Origin: an uncultured Myxococcales bacterium
Lineage (GTDB): Bacteria; Myxococcota_A; Polyangia; Palsa-1104; JAEUJZ01
Length of the DNA: 39,011 nucleotides
NCBI GenBank assembly: GCA_937868485.1
Contig: CALMML010000017.1
Location: 1 to 39,011, forward strand
Reading direction: 5' to 3'
A model generated the notes under the pieces. That model saw nothing but the letters and a program-made list of their open reading frames with translations. It searched no databases and had not been told where the DNA came from. Of the stretch, positions 1 to 9,264 are shown in pieces. Made by a program: the position numbers and the translations under genes. Positions within the stretch are counted from its first letter, which is position 1. Each line of letters opens with the position of its first letter.

Positions 1-1298
1 AGCGTGGCGTTGGTGCCACCGAAGCCAAAGCTGTTCGACAGTGCGACGCTGTTTTTGGCTTGGCGCGCGGTGTTCGGAACATAGTCGAGATCGCACTCTG
101 GATCGGGCTTTTCCAGGTTGATCGTGGGCGGCACCGCTCCGTCGAGGATCGACAGAATCGAAAACGCTGCTTCCACACCACCGGCTGCCCCGAGCATGTG
201 TCCCGTCATCGACTTGGTGGACGACACCGCCAGCTTGCGCGCGTGATCGCCGAACACGGTCTTGATCGCGACCGTCTCTGCGATGTCTCCTTGCTTGGTC
301 GAGGTGCCGTGCGCGTTGATGTAGCCAATGTCGGACAAGCTGATGCCGTGGCTGTGCGCTTCTCGAAGGGCCATTCGCATGCAGCGCTGCGCACCTTCTC
401 CATCGATGCACGGCGACGTCATGTGATAGCCATCTGCCGAGCGACCGTAGCCAACCAGCTCGGCCAGGATGTTTGCGCCGCGACGAAGGGCTGACTCGCG
501 CTCTTCCAGAATCAGCACGCCCGCGCCTTCCGCAATCACGAAGCCATCGCGATCGATGTCAAACGGACGCGAGGCTCTTTCCGGCGCATCGTTTCGCGTC
601 GAGAGTGCGCGCATTGCATTGAAGCCTCCGACCCCGAGCGGTGACACCGTGGCTTCGGTTCCTCCCGCGATCATGACATCGGCAGCGCCTTCGATGATCG
701 TGCGAGCGGCTTCTCCGATGGCGTGGGCTCCCGTCGCGCAGGCCGAGACCTGGCTGAAGTTTGGACCCTTGATTCCCTTGCGAATCGACAAAAGTCCCGG
801 CGCCATGTTGATGATGATCTGCGGGACAAAGTAGGGAGAGATGCGTCCCGGTCCGCGCTCGGTCAGCGTGGCGTGCGTCGATTCGATGTGACTGACGCCG
901 CCGAGTCCTGCGCCGATGAACGTACCGATTCGGTCGCACGGATAGCTGCCGTCCGCGCGCGCGCCGGTTTCGAGCGTCAGGTTCGGGTTAAACAGACCGG
1001 GCTTGTCGGCGGGCTCTGGATTGATCAGAAGGCCCGCGTGCGCGATCGCTTCTTCCGCCGCATGCAGCGCGTAGATCACAAACAAGTCCAGGTGCTTCGC
1101 TTCGCGCTTGTCGATGAACGTCGTCGGGTCGAGCCCTTTGACCTCGCCGCCAAAGTGCGTGCTGTACAGGGTCGTGTCGAAGTGGGTGATGGGTCCGATT
1201 CCGCTCTGGCCCGCCAGGCACGCTTTCCACGATGCCTCGCGTCCCAGTCCAAGCGGCGTACAGAGCCCGATGCCAGTGACCACAACTCGTCTTTGCAT
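1..1298 (-). CDS. fabF: Beta-ketoacyl-ACP synthase II, 3' end cut by window edge
   Basis: Condensing enzyme of type II fatty-acid synthesis, which elongates acyl-ACP with malonyl-ACP in the cytoplasm. The reverse-strand reading starts [17 protein letters not shown]. It carries the nucleophile motif [11 protein letters not shown] (Cys about residue 187), the histidine motif NAHGTST and the C-terminal [13 protein letters not shown], where the window ends. Judged against E. coli FabF, only a few C-terminal residues should be missing. The active-site Cys lies later than in E. coli FabF (Cys163) because of an insertion at about residues 91-121, between the AGLL helix and the [12 protein letters not shown] strand. 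The start is the ATG at 1298; the next gene diverges 67 bp away. FabB or a specialised ketosynthase is possible, but the overall motif set fits FabF best. Confidence 0.93.
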   Translation of the reverse strand, partial: MQRRVVVTGIGLCTPLGLGREASWKACLAGQSGIGPITHFDTTLYSTHFGGEVKGLDPTTFIDKREAKHLDLFVIYALHAAEEAIAHAGLLINPEPADKPGLFNPNLTLETGARADGSYPCDRIGTFIGAGLGGVSHIESTHATLTERGPGRISPYFVPQIIINMAPGLLSIRKGIKGPNFSQVSACATGAHAIGEAARTIIEGAADVMIAGGTEATVSPLGVGGFNAMRALSTRNDAPERASRPFDIDRDGFVIAEGAGVLILEERESALRRGANILAELVGYGRSADGYHMTSPCIDGEGAQRCMRMALREAHSHGISLSDIGYINAHGTSTKQGDIAETVAIKTVFGDHARKLAVSSTKSMTGHMLGAAGGVEAAFSILSILDGAVPPTINLEKPDPECDLDYVPNTARQAKNSVALSNSFGFGGTNAT

Positions 1299-1365
1299 AA
1301 GCTTGCGGTGTATCACAAAGCCCGCAGCTAGGCTACGAACTGGAGTAATTTCAGGTGAGAGAGAC

Positions 1366-2781
1366 ATGGCGGTGCCGACTACGGTTCGACCAGCGCTGCG
1401 TGGGGTGAAGCAGCCAGCTTGTGCGGCTTCGAAAGCGCCTGCGCGAGGTACGGGACTGCGCTGGCTGCTCGGGGGACTGCTCGCGGTTGGGCTCGGCCTT
1501 TCGTCTGTGGCACGCGCGGACTTGGCGCTTTCCGTTGATTCCATCGTCGAGGTATCGTCTAGTCCCTCGGTTCCTGTTCCGCAGGTTGGCTCGACGAGCG
1601 CTGCGATCTCTGTGGATGTAACGGGAACGATCGGTGGTGTCTGTCCGGCTCCGCTGCTGCGCAGTCTGGTCCGCAGGCTGTCCGATGTGCGTGATGTACG
1701 TCTGCGCTTTTATCCGCTACGCAGCGTCAGTGAGCGGGGAGAAGAGCTGCTCTTGACGGCCTGTCAGCAGCGTCCCAGCCAGTGCGTTCCGTTTCTGCTC
1801 GAGCTGTGCGCGCATCCCGCCTGGTTTGCTGGCAGTTCTGTCGCAGAGCTAAGCGACGAGCTGTGGAGCGCCGCGTCGCGACTTGGGCTTTCGGTTCCAG
1901 ACCTACAGACTTCTCTGCGGGTTCATCGCCAGCGTCGGGCCTTGCGGTCTCTGTGGGAAGGTCCGCTGAAGAATCAGCTTCTGTCGGATGTGCGCGTCAA
2001 CAGCAAGCGCATCATCGGTTCGCAGGTGGAGTCGCGTCTGTTCGACGAGCTGGATCTTCAGCGTGAGCGAGCCGCAGAGGCGCTGCGCAGCGGTGTCACG
2101 CCCGCTTCCCTTCACGATCACCTGATGGATCCGCGCCGCGATCGCGATGACGACAGGCGCTCGCTGGCTCGCTTTTCGCCGAGTTCGTTTGGACGTCTGC
2201 GTGAGCCGCCTCGTCATCCAGAGAGCGTCGAGATCTCGCTGTCCGGTCTGCCCTGTCAAGGTCCAGAGATCACGCCGACCACCGTCGTCTTTGTCTTTCA
2301 TCACGAGCAGTGGAATGCCGGTGCGCAGGCGCGTGCGGTGTTTGATGTGTGGTCTTCGCTCCGAGACCGTGTGCGACTCTGTATGATGCTGGCTCCGGTG
2401 TCACCCAGTGCGCGACGCGTGAGTGAGCTGCTCGGACAAGTTGCTGCGGTGGATTCGCATCTGTATTTCCGCGTGCTGGATGATCTGCTCGATGTGATGA
2501 CGCGACGTCTGTATCTTCGCTACGAAGATGTTGTGGCCGTGCTGCGTCGTCGCGGAGATCTGGCCAAGGTCGAATCCAAAGTCGCGCAAGGAAGACTGCG
2601 GATCGCAAATGATCGCGCGCAACTTCAGCTGCTGGATCTGCAATCGGCCAGCTACGTGATCATTGGGAATCGTGTCGTGGGATCGTGGAGCAGAGACACT
2701 CTGCTCTCGGATCTGACGAAGGAAACACGGCGCGGTCTCCTCGAAAGACTGCGGCAGAGCAGCGTTTCCGCAAAAAAATAA
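1366..2781 (+). CDS. Secreted protein with two thioredoxin/DsbA-like halves lacking CxxC
   Basis: A 471-residue protein. A signal-peptide-like segment ([21 protein letters not shown], residues 31-51) sends it out of the cytoplasm. Two halves resemble DsbA-like thioredoxin folds. The first (about 85-230) ends in [12 protein letters not shown] and the second (about 300-455) ends in [11 protein letters not shown]; both look like the 'V-N-G-x-x-I-x-G' strand-loop at the end of DsbA-type domains. Where a CxxC would sit, the first half has CPAP (93-96) and the second QWNAGA, so neither half can be a dithiol oxidoreductase. The start is the ATG at 1366 preceded by AGGTGAG; the open frame extends further upstream but would run antisense into fabF. 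The fold assignment is by eye and moderate; the function is unknown (chaperone-like or binding role inferred). Confidence 0.75.
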   Translation: MAVPTTVRPALRGVKQPACAASKAPARGTGLRWLLGGLLAVGLGLSSVARADLALSVDSIVEVSSSPSVPVPQVGSTSAAISVDVTGTIGGVCPAPLLRSLVRRLSDVRDVRLRFYPLRSVSERGEELLLTACQQRPSQCVPFLLELCAHPAWFAGSSVAELSDELWSAASRLGLSVPDLQTSLRVHRQRRALRSLWEGPLKNQLLSDVRVNSKRIIGSQVESRLFDELDLQRERAAEALRSGVTPASLHDHLMDPRRDRDDDRRSLARFSPSSFGRLREPPRHPESVEISLSGLPCQGPEITPTTVVFVFHHEQWNAGAQARAVFDVWSSLRDRVRLCMMLAPVSPSARRVSELLGQVAAVDSHLYFRVLDDLLDVMTRRLYLRYEDVVAVLRRRGDLAKVESKVAQGRLRIANDRAQLQLLDLQSASYVIIGNRVVGSWSRDTLLSDLTKETRRGLLERLRQSSVSAKK

Positions 2782-2955
2782 CTGCGCCCCCCTTGCTCGG
2801 TTTCGCAGCCGAACTTATCTCTTTCTCTGACCGCAAGGGAACTCTCTCAACGCTGAGCAGAGACTCCCTCCGGTTACATCCAGACCGTTATGCGCCACAT
2901 GCAGAGCCTGTGGTGCGAGCAACTGATAGGTCATCACGTCTTGAGGAGGAATCTC

Positions 2956-3432
2956 ATGGCTACCATCATCCGTCGTCCTGTGTCTGCTCCGAACTTCCCG
3001 TCGCTGTTTGCCGAGTTTGATCCGTTCCGTGCGATGGAAGGACTGTTCCGTGTGCATCCAGCTGCGGACGCTTCTCTGCGTCATGCGGAGTTTGCGCCGA
3101 GCTTCGATGTGAAGGAAACCAAGGATGCGTTTCTGTTCAAAGCGGATCTGCCCGGCGTCAAGGAATCGGAGCTGGAGATCTCGCACAATGGCAATCGCCT
3201 GAGCATCGCCGGAAAGCGCGAAGCGGAAGAGCGCAAAGACGGTGAAAACTACTTCATGGTCGAGCGCAGCTTCGGCAGCTTCCAGCGTACGTTCACGCTT
3301 CCAGAGAGCGCCGATGTCGAACAGATCAAAGCCGATCTGAGCGCCGGCGTCCTGAGCATCGTGATTCCCAAGCGAACGGCATCGCAGCCGCGCAAGGTGT
3401 CGATCAACGTCGGTGACGCGAAGAAGCAATAG
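2956..3432 (+). CDS. Small heat-shock protein, Hsp20/alpha-crystallin family
   Basis: A 158-residue ATP-independent holdase that binds unfolding proteins in the cytoplasm. The alpha-crystallin domain spans about residues 45-145. It begins with FDVKETKDAFLFKADLPGVKE and contains the family signature ADLSAGVLSIVIPK (the A-x-x-x-G-V-L motif) near the end. The short N-terminal arm contains FPSLFAEFDPF, of the aromatic kind that drives oligomerisation. The start at 2956 is chosen because a strong Shine-Dalgarno (GAGGAGGA) lies just upstream; the open frame begins at 2890. It stands alone and converges on the cyclase gene. I did not see a convincing CIRCE element or heat-shock sigma promoter in the 174 bp upstream gap. 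Confidence 0.93.
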   Translation: MATIIRRPVSAPNFPSLFAEFDPFRAMEGLFRVHPAADASLRHAEFAPSFDVKETKDAFLFKADLPGVKESELEISHNGNRLSIAGKREAEERKDGENYFMVERSFGSFQRTFTLPESADVEQIKADLSAGVLSIVIPKRTASQPRKVSINVGDAKKQ

Positions 3433-3443
3433 CGTGGACACAA

Positions 3444-3468
3444 GCGGAAAGCGTGCCCGCTGGTCCGC
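3444..3468. terminator. Hairpin between convergent hsp20 and cyclase genes
   Basis: Nested inverted repeat: a 5-bp outer stem (GCGGA / TCCGC), small internal mismatches, and a 4-bp inner stem (AGCG / CGCT) around a TGCC loop. It sits in the 63-bp gap where the two genes converge and could end transcription in both directions. There is no U-tract on either strand, so this is a position-based guess. Confidence 0.35.
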
Positions 3469-3495
3469 AAGCGGTACGCGGAGTGAATCGCGAGA

Positions 3496-5385
3496 TCAGA
3501 CCCGCTGGCTTGCCTCGTGCGGATAGACTGTCCAGCGCATGACCTCGACGGCAGCGCGCAGGGAAGGGGACTCATACTGCTGTGCGCTGAGATCGGCCTG
3601 TTGCGCCGCAAGCCACTCCTTCACTCCGGGGGCTTCATACACGCGCTCGCTCATCGCCACCTGCCACGCACCAGCCAGACTCTGTAGCTTGGCTGCGATG
3701 TTGACGGTGTGACCAAAGTAATCGATGTCTGTGTTGAGCTTTACCGCGATGCACGGTCCGGTGTTGAGCGAGATGCGCAGTCGTGTCACAGAGTCCGTTT
3801 TTCCCGGTGGGAATCGATCGTGAATCTGCTTCGCGGCAGTCACTGCATCGAGCGGATTGGTAAACGCGCCCATCACCGCGTCTCCGATGGTCTTGACCAC
3901 TGCGCCGCGATGACTTCCGATGATCGAAAACACATCCGCAAAGTGACGTCGTACTTCACGAAACGCGATCGCATCACCTTGTTGTGCGTACAGCGCGGTG
4001 GATCCAACCATGTCCGTAAACAGGATGGTCTGTTCTCCGATCGCAAGCTGTACGTCTTGTCCCAGATACTCTTCACTAAACAGATCGCGGAACTCTTGCA
4101 GGCTCAGGAGTCGTCCGGGATGCAGCGCAAGATCGCTCCACGTTGCGGTTTCCACAATGAAGGTCTGCGCGGTCTGAGAGTCGTTTGACAGCGTCAGCAC
4201 CGGATCGGGACCGAGCGAGATCCGCTGCGGAAGCGTACTGCTTGTCCAGTCAAAGGAACGCGACTCCGCGTGGACAGAGACATCGAGGAATCCGTAATCC
4301 TTCTGTCCTTGTAGGCGCATCCGATAGCGTCCCGGTCGCAGCGAAACGGTGTGCTGGATTGCGGCCTGGGGCAACACACGCTGCTGAAGACGGATGTGTT
4401 CTTTCGTCGCTGGCTCTGCACTACAGAAGGTTCGGTGTGCCACTTCGCGAATCGAGGGATGAACGTGAAACGTGATCTCGATCGCATCAGCGACATCGGT
4501 TCCAAAGTCGATCAGACAGACATCACAGTGTCCTTCCGTAGACACCGATCCGAGGCTGCCATTTTGTTTGCTGACCCCTCGACAGTGCGGACACATCACA
4601 TCCCACGATAGCTCTAGGAGTCCGAGTCGCGTGGCATGCAGACAGACCCGAAGCAGGGCATCTTCATCGACGCCAAACGCTTGTGCGCGCTCGCGAACTT
4701 GGATGCGAAACAGATCTTGTTCGTCACCATGACGGATCCAGTCTGTCAGCTTGCGAATACAGACATCATCCAGCGATTTTTTTCGCAGCTCTTGTGCGAT
4801 CGAAATCAGTCGCTCTTCTGCACGCTCGGAAAGGGGTCCCTGTTCTTCCAACAGGGAAAACGGACGACGATTCCGAACTTCCTCAGCCAGCGTCGGAAGC
4901 AGTCGCTGATAGTCTTTGTGCAGGCTCGCAAAGCCGAGCTTGAGAAGCGGAATGCTAAAGACACCGCTTGGGATCGATCCAAAGTACGCATACAGCCGCG
5001 TGTTTGCTTCATCGATCGGCTGCAAGCGAAACACGGCGTAGACGACCTTGGAAAATCCGTGTGTGTAGATGCGAACAGAGTCCATCTGTCGCTCGGACAC
5101 CCAGTTCCACGGAACCTCCATCCACTCGTGAAAGACACCGGCGGGACGAGACGTTCCCCACAGCACGCCATCGCGCTCAGAGAACTTCATCTCGCTGACC
5201 TTCAGCGCGCGATTCATCCGCGACGTATCGGAAACCAGCCGCCACAGCTCGCTTGCTGACAGCTCGACATCAAAGTGCCAAAACCACTCGAGCCGCTTGT
5301 GCTGCGCATATTCACTCGGCCAGGGATGCGCGAGCAGAAACTGTTCCTTGCTAAGGAGAGAAGGCTGGGACGCTGCATCCGCCAT
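3496..5385 (-). CDS. Class III adenylate/guanylate cyclase with N-terminal SRPBCC-like domain
   Basis: Makes a cyclic nucleotide, probably cAMP, from NTP; no membrane segment is seen, so it is likely cytoplasmic. The 629 residues read in order: an SRPBCC/START-like ligand-pocket domain (about 30-175), a helical linker, a zinc-ribbon-like pair of Cys motifs (CPHC near 265, CDVC near 287), a beta-rich segment, and the catalytic domain from about 450. The metal-binding aspartates are in FTDMVGST and TIGDAVMGAF. The purine-selecting Lys (VVKTIGD) and Asp (DYFG) favour ATP. The catalytic Asn is in VNIAAKL, where the usual transition-state Arg is Lys, so activity may be low or altered. The start ATG follows AGGAG. 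The single-chain architecture suggests a hydrophobic ligand or zinc tunes the cyclase; that is inference. Confidence 0.88.
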   Translation of the reverse strand: MADAASQPSLLSKEQFLLAHPWPSEYAQHKRLEWFWHFDVELSASELWRLVSDTSRMNRALKVSEMKFSERDGVLWGTSRPAGVFHEWMEVPWNWVSERQMDSVRIYTHGFSKVVYAVFRLQPIDEANTRLYAYFGSIPSGVFSIPLLKLGFASLHKDYQRLLPTLAEEVRNRRPFSLLEEQGPLSERAEERLISIAQELRKKSLDDVCIRKLTDWIRHGDEQDLFRIQVRERAQAFGVDEDALLRVCLHATRLGLLELSWDVMCPHCRGVSKQNGSLGSVSTEGHCDVCLIDFGTDVADAIEITFHVHPSIREVAHRTFCSAEPATKEHIRLQQRVLPQAAIQHTVSLRPGRYRMRLQGQKDYGFLDVSVHAESRSFDWTSSTLPQRISLGPDPVLTLSNDSQTAQTFIVETATWSDLALHPGRLLSLQEFRDLFSEEYLGQDVQLAIGEQTILFTDMVGSTALYAQQGDAIAFREVRRHFADVFSIIGSHRGAVVKTIGDAVMGAFTNPLDAVTAAKQIHDRFPPGKTDSVTRLRISLNTGPCIAVKLNTDIDYFGHTVNIAAKLQSLAGAWQVAMSERVYEAPGVKEWLAAQQADLSAQQYESPSLRAAVEVMRWTVYPHEASQRV

Positions 5386-5520
5386 GGGGGACTCCTGTGG
5401 GAGAGCGCTTCTTTGGCCAATTTTGGATGCGATCCGTCGCGGAGTCTAGGTGTGCAGCTTCCGTACCTTTTGGCGGAGCGTTTGTTTTCCGCAGCACGGT
5501 CCGACAGTCTGTACGCCGCG

Positions 5521-6819
5521 CTAGCTGCGAAGACAGAACGAAGCGCCGAACACCGAGACACAGCGACCGCCGGGACAGTCTGTCGCTTTGCTACAGCGCT
5601 TGGGCGCGCAGACTTGGGTCGTCATTGGCTCACCGCTGAGCGTAAAGCCCAGGCCGCCGCTGCCGCCACCGGGAAGGCACTCCAGCAGCGGATCGGCGCA
5701 CGGACGGCTGGCGTCGCAGCGAAGCAGACAGCGAGGCCCGGTTGGAGCGGGCGCGATCGTGGTTCGCCAGGTTGCGCAGGCCGCGCTCAGTGGACAGCTG
5801 ACGCCGCTGGGGCCACAGGCGATGGTGCACAAGTGACGCGCGCCGAGCGTCTCACACAGGCCCGTTGCGCAGGATGTGCGATCGGGTAGCTCGTCGGGAC
5901 CGATGCAGCTTGCGCCGACACTACCGGGAACTGCCGCGAAGCAGACCTTGCCAAACTGAAGCGGAGCGCTGGCGACAGCACCGGGCGCACTGATCGGTAG
6001 CTCTCGGCAGCTGTGGTCGGCACGGCAGTCGGTATCGAGTGAGCACGACTTGACGCAGATGGGCTGACGATAGCCGTCGCCAGTTCCGGCATCACCGACG
6101 ACGTTGCTGCGCGACAGGTTGAGGCACGAGCTGCCGCTTGGACAAGCCACACCGTCGCAGCTCTTGGTACACAAGCCGCTGCCGAGAGAGCCCGGACACT
6201 TTCCGTCCCGTCCCGGAGTCGCACTTCCGCACAGACAGCGCAGGCCCGTGTCGCACTGATCGTCGCTGTCACAGCTCGAACCGATCGTGCCGCTGCCGAC
6301 GACGATCTCGCCGCTTGCTGTGCTGGTTCCACCGGGTCCAGCGACGGCTACAGAGACCAAGTAGCTGCCTGGACGGGTGAGCGTCAGCGTCGGGCTCTTG
6401 CTCTTGCTCTGCGCTTCATCGAGGATCGATCCAAGGCCACCATCGCCTGATCCACCGTCGGAAAGTCCACCATCTGCACTGCTTCCCGACGAAGGCGTGA
6501 CTTGCCAGCGATACATCGTCACACCGACGGGAAGAAGCACAAGCTGCACCGTCAGTGGCGCTTTGCCCTGACAGCGTGGTTCATCATTCGGAAACGTCAG
6601 CTTTTGACAGCCGGAAATCGTAAACAGACCCAGCACGCCTTGTGCTTGGCCATCGTCGGAAACTGGCGCAATGTCGAGCGATCCATCGCTGCGAACCAGC
6701 TGTCCCAGATCGAGCGGAGCCGACAGACAAGCCCACAGCGCAGACATCGCACACGACAGGCTCAAAAGACCCACCAGCGTCCAGTTTCTCGACGATGAGT
6801 TCGCTCTGTGCTGCGCCAT
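5521..6819 (-). CDS. Cysteine-rich secreted lipoprotein of myxobacterial type
   Basis: A 432-residue protein with a signal peptide ending in a lipobox-like LWAC (about residues 28-31), so a membrane-anchored lipoprotein is likely. A first beta-sandwich segment (about 60-170) has a PKD-like look, with the phrase RPGSYLVSVAVAGPGG, and is interrupted by a Gly/Asp/Ser-rich loop (SADGGLSDGGSGDGG). The rest is disulfide-rich modules with repeated C-x(5-7)-C spacing, such as SCDSDDQCDTGLRC and SCSLDTDCRADHSC, a style common in large Myxococcota genomes. Its ATG overlaps the stop of the recD2 gene upstream (TGATG), implying co-translation. The function is unknown; a surface or periplasmic role is inferred. 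Confidence 0.85.
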   Translation of the reverse strand: MAQHRANSSSRNWTLVGLLSLSCAMSALWACLSAPLDLGQLVRSDGSLDIAPVSDDGQAQGVLGLFTISGCQKLTFPNDEPRCQGKAPLTVQLVLLPVGVTMYRWQVTPSSGSSADGGLSDGGSGDGGLGSILDEAQSKSKSPTLTLTRPGSYLVSVAVAGPGGTSTASGEIVVGSGTIGSSCDSDDQCDTGLRCLCGSATPGRDGKCPGSLGSGLCTKSCDGVACPSGSSCLNLSRSNVVGDAGTGDGYRQPICVKSCSLDTDCRADHSCRELPISAPGAVASAPLQFGKVCFAAVPGSVGASCIGPDELPDRTSCATGLCETLGARHLCTIACGPSGVSCPLSAACATWRTTIAPAPTGPRCLLRCDASRPCADPLLECLPGGGSGGLGFTLSGEPMTTQVCAPKRCSKATDCPGGRCVSVFGASFCLRS

Positions 6820-9092
6820 CAGCCTGGAAGTATACTGCGAAGCCGCTCGCGTAGTCCGGTGTAGCGAAGCAAGTCGCCGGTCTGGGTCACTGCGCGTCGG
6901 ACCGCGCGTCGTCCACCGACCAGCACCACCAGCTTTTTGCCGCGCGTCACCGCTGTGTAGACCAAGTTTCGACGCAGCAGCGGATAGTGCTGAATGTGCA
7001 GCGGAACCACGACCGCTTTGTACTCGCTGCCTTGGCTCTTGTGGACGCTCACCGCGTAGGCCAGCTCCAGATCCTCGCGCGCTGTCGCATCGTAGGTCAC
7101 TTCGCGATCGTCCTCGAAGCGAACCTGAAGCAGATCGTCTTCTTCGTCGCGTGAAAGGATGACGCCGATGTCGCCGTTCCAGACATCCAGCTCGTAGTTG
7201 TTTTTGACCTGCATCACCTTGTCACCGACGAAAAAAGTCGGCTTTCCAGGTGCCTGCGTGGTCGGCTTGTCTGCGAGCGCTGCCTTCGCCACCGGGTTGA
7301 GCGCCACTTGGAGCGCGCGATTCAGCTCCTCGGTTCCGACTTCGCCGCGATGCATCGGCGTCAGCACTTGCACGTCGGTGAGCGGCGCAAAGCCAAAGCG
7401 CTGCGGAATCCGCTCCGACACCAGCCGAACCACCGTGTCCTTGGCTTTCTGCGCGTCGTCCGTCTCAATCCAGTAAAAGTCCGCCTGCTTGTCGCCAATC
7501 GGTGCCGACTGCGGCAGCTCGCCTCGCAGGATCGACTGCGCGTTGTCGATGATTCCCGAGCCTTCTTTCTGACGGAAAATCTCGCGCAGCCGTGTCACTT
7601 GCAGCCGCTCTGAATCGATCAAGTCCGCCAGCACCCGGCCTGGGCCCACCGACGGAAGCTGATCCACGTCGCCAACCAGCACCACCGTCGCTGCGCTTGG
7701 CACGGACCGAAGCAGCGTCACCGCCAGCGGCAAGTCCAGCATCGACGCTTCGTCGCAGACCAGCAGATCCACTTCCAGATCCTTGGCCGTCTTTACGCGC
7801 TCGCCGGGAATCAGGTTGAGCTGACGGTGAATCGTCCGGGCCGGATGTTCCGTCGCATCGCTCAGTCGCTTGGCTGCCCGTCCCGTTGGAGCCACCAGAC
7901 ACACCCGCAGTCCAGCCCGCAGATACGCCCGCACCAGCGCCGAAATGATCGTCGTCTTTCCCGTTCCCGGACCGCCGGTGATGATGCTAAGCGGCGAGCT
8001 TTCCACCCGATGCAGCGCCGCGCGCTGACCCTCAGCCAGCGTGATGGCAATGTCATGCTCTGAGATCGTCGGAATCCGCGTCCGAATCGCCTGCGTGAGC
8101 CGCGCTGCCTGTCGAGTCAGCTCTACTTCTTGCTGATGCAGCGACGTCAGATAGATCGCATCGCCTTCGTGAATCGTCTCACCGTGAGATTGCAGCGACG
8201 CAATCGCATCGACAATTCCCCCCGTGAGCTTGTCATCCACCGGCGGTGGCGGACTGTTCGGCGGTGCATCGTCGGGCAGCGGCGGCTGAAGCAGCAGCAC
8301 CGATCGCGCCACCAGCTCTCGCTCGGGCAGATAGCAGTGTCCCGACTCACAGCCCGTCGCCAGTGCATGACGCACCCCAGCCAGCAGACGCAGCGGTGAC
8401 AGCGGCTCGACGCCCATCGCTTTGGCAATCCGATCCGCAATCTGAAAGCCAATGCCCGCGACATCACGAGCCAGCGCATATGGATTTTCGCGCACTTTGG
8501 TGATCGCCGCCTGGCCCCACTGCTTGCGAATCCTCGACGCGTACGCCGCTGAAATCCCGAGCCCTTGCAGAAACACCATCACCGCGCGCTCTTCGTGCCG
8601 AGCCCGCGCATCCGCCAGCGCTCGCTGCGCCCGTTTTTTGCCTACACCTTTGACCTGAGCGACGCGAAACGTCTCTTCTTCCAGCGCCGTCAGCGCCTTG
8701 GTTCCAAGCTCCTGCACGATCCGTCGCGCAAGCTCTGGTCCGATGCCCGCCAGCGTCGCCATGTAGCGCTCGATGCCCAGCCGAGACTCGGGAAGCTGCG
8801 GCAGCGCTTGTTCCGCCCGCAGTCGCTGACCGTAGCGCTCGTGCTGTTCGTAGCGACCGATGATCTTGACCGTTTCCCCGACGCGCAGACCCGCCAGCGC
8901 ACCGATCGTCACCACCGGACGAATCTGTCCTGGCACATCCAGGCGAATCACCGCAAAGTCCGCGTCCGGCGACACAAACACCAAGCTACCGACGATGCCT
9001 TCGACCTGAACCTGTCCTTCTGTCAGCGCAAACGCCATCGGCGAAGGCAGCGGAAGGAGCGACTGCTTGGCGGAGCTGATCTCGGATGTCAT
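6819..9092 (-). CDS. recD2: RecD2-type (RecD/TraA family) ATP-dependent DNA helicase
   Basis: Superfamily 1B 5'-3' DNA helicase that works without RecB/RecC partners, none of which is nearby. With the start chosen it has 757 residues. An N-terminal OB-like domain begins near QVEGIVGSLVFV. A helix-hairpin-helix region follows (LAGIGPELARRIVQ and VKGVGKKRAQRAL). The motor then shows Walker A GGPGTGKTT, motif II DEASMLD, the Q-motif-like VGDVDQLPSVGPG, and motif VI VYTAVTRGKK. The frame stays open to a TTG at 9191. The ATG at 9092 was preferred because conserved sequence begins shortly after it, although no strong ribosome site decides the start. It overlaps the following lipoprotein gene by 1 nt and diverges from the thioredoxin gene. 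Confidence 0.92.
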   Translation of the reverse strand: MTSEISSAKQSLLPLPSPMAFALTEGQVQVEGIVGSLVFVSPDADFAVIRLDVPGQIRPVVTIGALAGLRVGETVKIIGRYEQHERYGQRLRAEQALPQLPESRLGIERYMATLAGIGPELARRIVQELGTKALTALEEETFRVAQVKGVGKKRAQRALADARARHEERAVMVFLQGLGISAAYASRIRKQWGQAAITKVRENPYALARDVAGIGFQIADRIAKAMGVEPLSPLRLLAGVRHALATGCESGHCYLPERELVARSVLLLQPPLPDDAPPNSPPPPVDDKLTGGIVDAIASLQSHGETIHEGDAIYLTSLHQQEVELTRQAARLTQAIRTRIPTISEHDIAITLAEGQRAALHRVESSPLSIITGGPGTGKTTIISALVRAYLRAGLRVCLVAPTGRAAKRLSDATEHPARTIHRQLNLIPGERVKTAKDLEVDLLVCDEASMLDLPLAVTLLRSVPSAATVVLVGDVDQLPSVGPGRVLADLIDSERLQVTRLREIFRQKEGSGIIDNAQSILRGELPQSAPIGDKQADFYWIETDDAQKAKDTVVRLVSERIPQRFGFAPLTDVQVLTPMHRGEVGTEELNRALQVALNPVAKAALADKPTTQAPGKPTFFVGDKVMQVKNNYELDVWNGDIGVILSRDEEDDLLQVRFEDDREVTYDATAREDLELAYAVSVHKSQGSEYKAVVVPLHIQHYPLLRRNLVYTAVTRGKKLVVLVGGRRAVRRAVTQTGDLLRYTGLRERLRSILPG

Positions 9093-9264
9093 CGCGGCGC
9101 CACAATAGTCCAGCCCACGCATCGTCGAAAGCGCGAATGTAGGCAGCGGACAAGGACGACGAATCAAGGCTTTTTCCGTCGCTGAAAGCAAAAATTACAG
9201 TTGCCCCCCTTTCGCAACCCGCTTGCCAGATTAGATTTGAGGCTAGAAGTTCGAAGGAGAACCC

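Noticed and set aside
2782-2955. CIRCE element or heat-shock sigma promoter before hsp20
   Set aside because: I searched the gap for TTAGCACTC/GAGTGCTAA and for a CTTGAA...CCCCAT pair and found no acceptable match.
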